The notes beneath the pieces are model-generated. The model made no database searches. It had not been told where the DNA came from and saw only the letters and a list, made by a program, of their open reading frames with translations. From Fragilariopsis cylindrus CCMP1102 (lineage: Eukaryota; Bacillariophyta; Bacillariophyceae; Bacillariales; Bacillariaceae), in contig FMBT01000662.1 in NCBI GenBank assembly GCA_900095095.1, positions 1 through 28,168 on the forward strand: a DNA stretch of 28,168 nt, in the 5' to 3' direction. The translations under genes and the position numbers were made by a program. This document shows, one piece after another, positions 27,259-28,168 of the stretch. Within the stretch, counting starts at the first letter, position 1; the number at the start of each line of letters is the position of its first letter.

Positions 27259-28168
27259 TTACTTGCCTGTTTTGATTGTTTCGGTCAAATTTAGAAATTG
27301 TAGAATTGCATCGGCATACCCGTCCGAATCTTCATGTGCAAGACTTATTCTTCCACCAATCTTAATTTCATTACCACCATTGCCATTTTTTTCTACATAT
27401 TCACGTATTGTTTCGTGCGATTTGTCATTGTCGCAATTATTGCTGTTGTTGCTGTTGCTGTTGTTGTTGTTGTAAGTCGTCTCTGGTTGCTGTAGGGAAG
27501 ATGAGGACAGCTTAGAGATGGAGGATGTACTAACGTTTGTTGGTGGTGTTGCTAAATCTACTGAATCGGCCGTGGAGGTTACACCTTCGTCATCATTGTC
27601 GTCATCGTGGTGCTGGTTACTATTTTTCTGCTTCTTCTCCTTCTTCTGCCAGAACCAGCTTTTTGCTTGATTACGACGTGTATCAGCGCCCTTAATTATA
27701 TCTATTCGAGTTGCTATTGAATCATTATCGTTATCATTTTTAAGTGCATCTAAACTATCCTGACATCCATCTTGTAATGTACCTGCCAAGAAAGAAAATG
27801 TTGAATATTTCCCTAGTCCATTATATGATATAGCTGTTTGAAAACAATTGGATTGCCATGTTGGACCCAAATTGCTTGGATCGGAAATTAAATTCTTTTC
27901 ACTAAATTTTCGTATAAACGAACCGTTGTTTCGACATGCATACCACCAAAATAATTTGCCTGGTATACCACATAATGTCTTGTATGATTTAGCAACCTTT
28001 TTTGGATCGTTACTTGTAGTAATATTCTTTATAAAAAATGGTAAACGTGGTACAGAAGATAGAATTATATTCGAAACTGGTACAAGTTCTCCTCTTCTGA
28101 GATGAGAACGTATCGCATTTTTCTTTTCTTTTCGGCAGCTATCTGTAATGCATTGGAGAACAACCACC
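27259..28168 (-). CDS. Probable alpha/beta hydrolase, C-terminal part, runs off the window edge
   Basis: The frame is open to the last base, so the N-terminus, including any nucleophile elbow, lies outside. The visible part reads VSNIILSSVPRLPFFIKN, a cap-like region (GIPGKLFWWYACRNNGSFIRKF, DPSNLGPTWQSNCFQTA, YSTFSFLAGTLQDGCQDSL), a long low-complexity Ser/Asn/Asp insert, and the end GGRISLAHEDSDGYADAILQFL. The cap wording and the His-Glu-Asp before a final helix resemble the end of alpha/beta hydrolases, with His as the possible catalytic base. This is a pattern judgement only. The stop overlaps a GTAAGT (27253-27258 region on the minus strand), so a further exon is possible. It converges with the kinase, with 287 bases between stops. 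Confidence 0.45.
   Translation of the reverse strand, partial: VVVLQCITDSCRKEKKNAIRSHLRRGELVPVSNIILSSVPRLPFFIKNITTSNDPKKVAKSYKTLCGIPGKLFWWYACRNNGSFIRKFSEKNLISDPSNLGPTWQSNCFQTAISYNGLGKYSTFSFLAGTLQDGCQDSLDALKNDNDNDSIATRIDIIKGADTRRNQAKSWFWQKKEKKQKNSNQHHDDDNDDEGVTSTADSVDLATPPTNVSTSSISKLSSSSLQQPETTYNNNNSNSNNSNNCDNDKSHETIREYVEKNGNGGNEIKIGGRISLAHEDSDGYADAILQFLNLTETIKTGK

Overview
The window looks like a piece of the nuclear genome of a diatom, or a close stramenopile relative. The evidence is: a parvulin with a bipartite plastid leader (signal peptide followed by an Ala-Phe cleavage motif); an acidic/basic unknown protein of a type I associate with diatoms; short spliceosomal introns with strong GTAAGT/GTATGT donors; CDS rich in Asn, Asp, Ser and Gln; and many trinucleotide microsatellites. 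No rRNA, tRNA or CRISPR was seen. There are no bacterial operons.

Layout. 0.5-2.8 kb (minus): a three-exon Golgi-type nucleotide-diphospho-sugar transferase whose C-terminus lies in a shifted frame. 3.26-4.57 kb (plus): an RlmF/METTL16-family rRNA/RNA adenine-N6 methyltransferase with an organelle-like leader, divergent from the first gene. 4.6-8.2 kb: a gene-poor, repeat-rich block holding a second copy of a 120-bp dispersed repeat, a foldback element with perfect 22-bp inverted ends, a 283-bp tandem duplication and an interstitial telomere-like TTAGGG tract. 8.26-12.3 kb (plus): a three-exon TRANK1-like SF1/UvrD helicase with an IQ motif. 12.56-14.31 kb (minus): a RidA-family protein directly downstream of a mitochondrial-carrier-family protein that carries a signal-peptide-like N-terminus. 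14.66-15.14 kb (plus): the plastid parvulin, divergent from the carrier. 16.5-17.7 kb (minus): the diatom-type unknown protein. 19.2-20.7 kb (plus): a class I SAM-dependent methyltransferase with one frame change. 20.8-22.6 kb (minus): a type II membrane sulfotransferase. 23.08-23.30 kb: a Stowaway-like MITE with 32-bp inverted repeats and TA target sites. 23.6-27.0 kb (plus): a secreted kexin-like subtilase with four -1 frameshifts, joined in frame to a protein kinase that lacks its N-lobe. 27.26 kb to the end (minus): the C-terminal part of a probable alpha/beta hydrolase.

The genes do not form one pathway. Two of them (the sugar transferase and the sulfotransferase) are Golgi-type glycan-modifying enzymes, and the subtilase is also secretory. 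The most notable points are the protease-kinase chimera with a Cys-rich insertion in its P domain, the repeated single-base homopolymer losses (four in the subtilase, one in the sugar transferase), the MITE, the in-frame intron of the helicase that would encode a hydrophobic segment if retained, and the very tight carrier/RidA spacing. All identifications come from reading motifs; no database search was possible.
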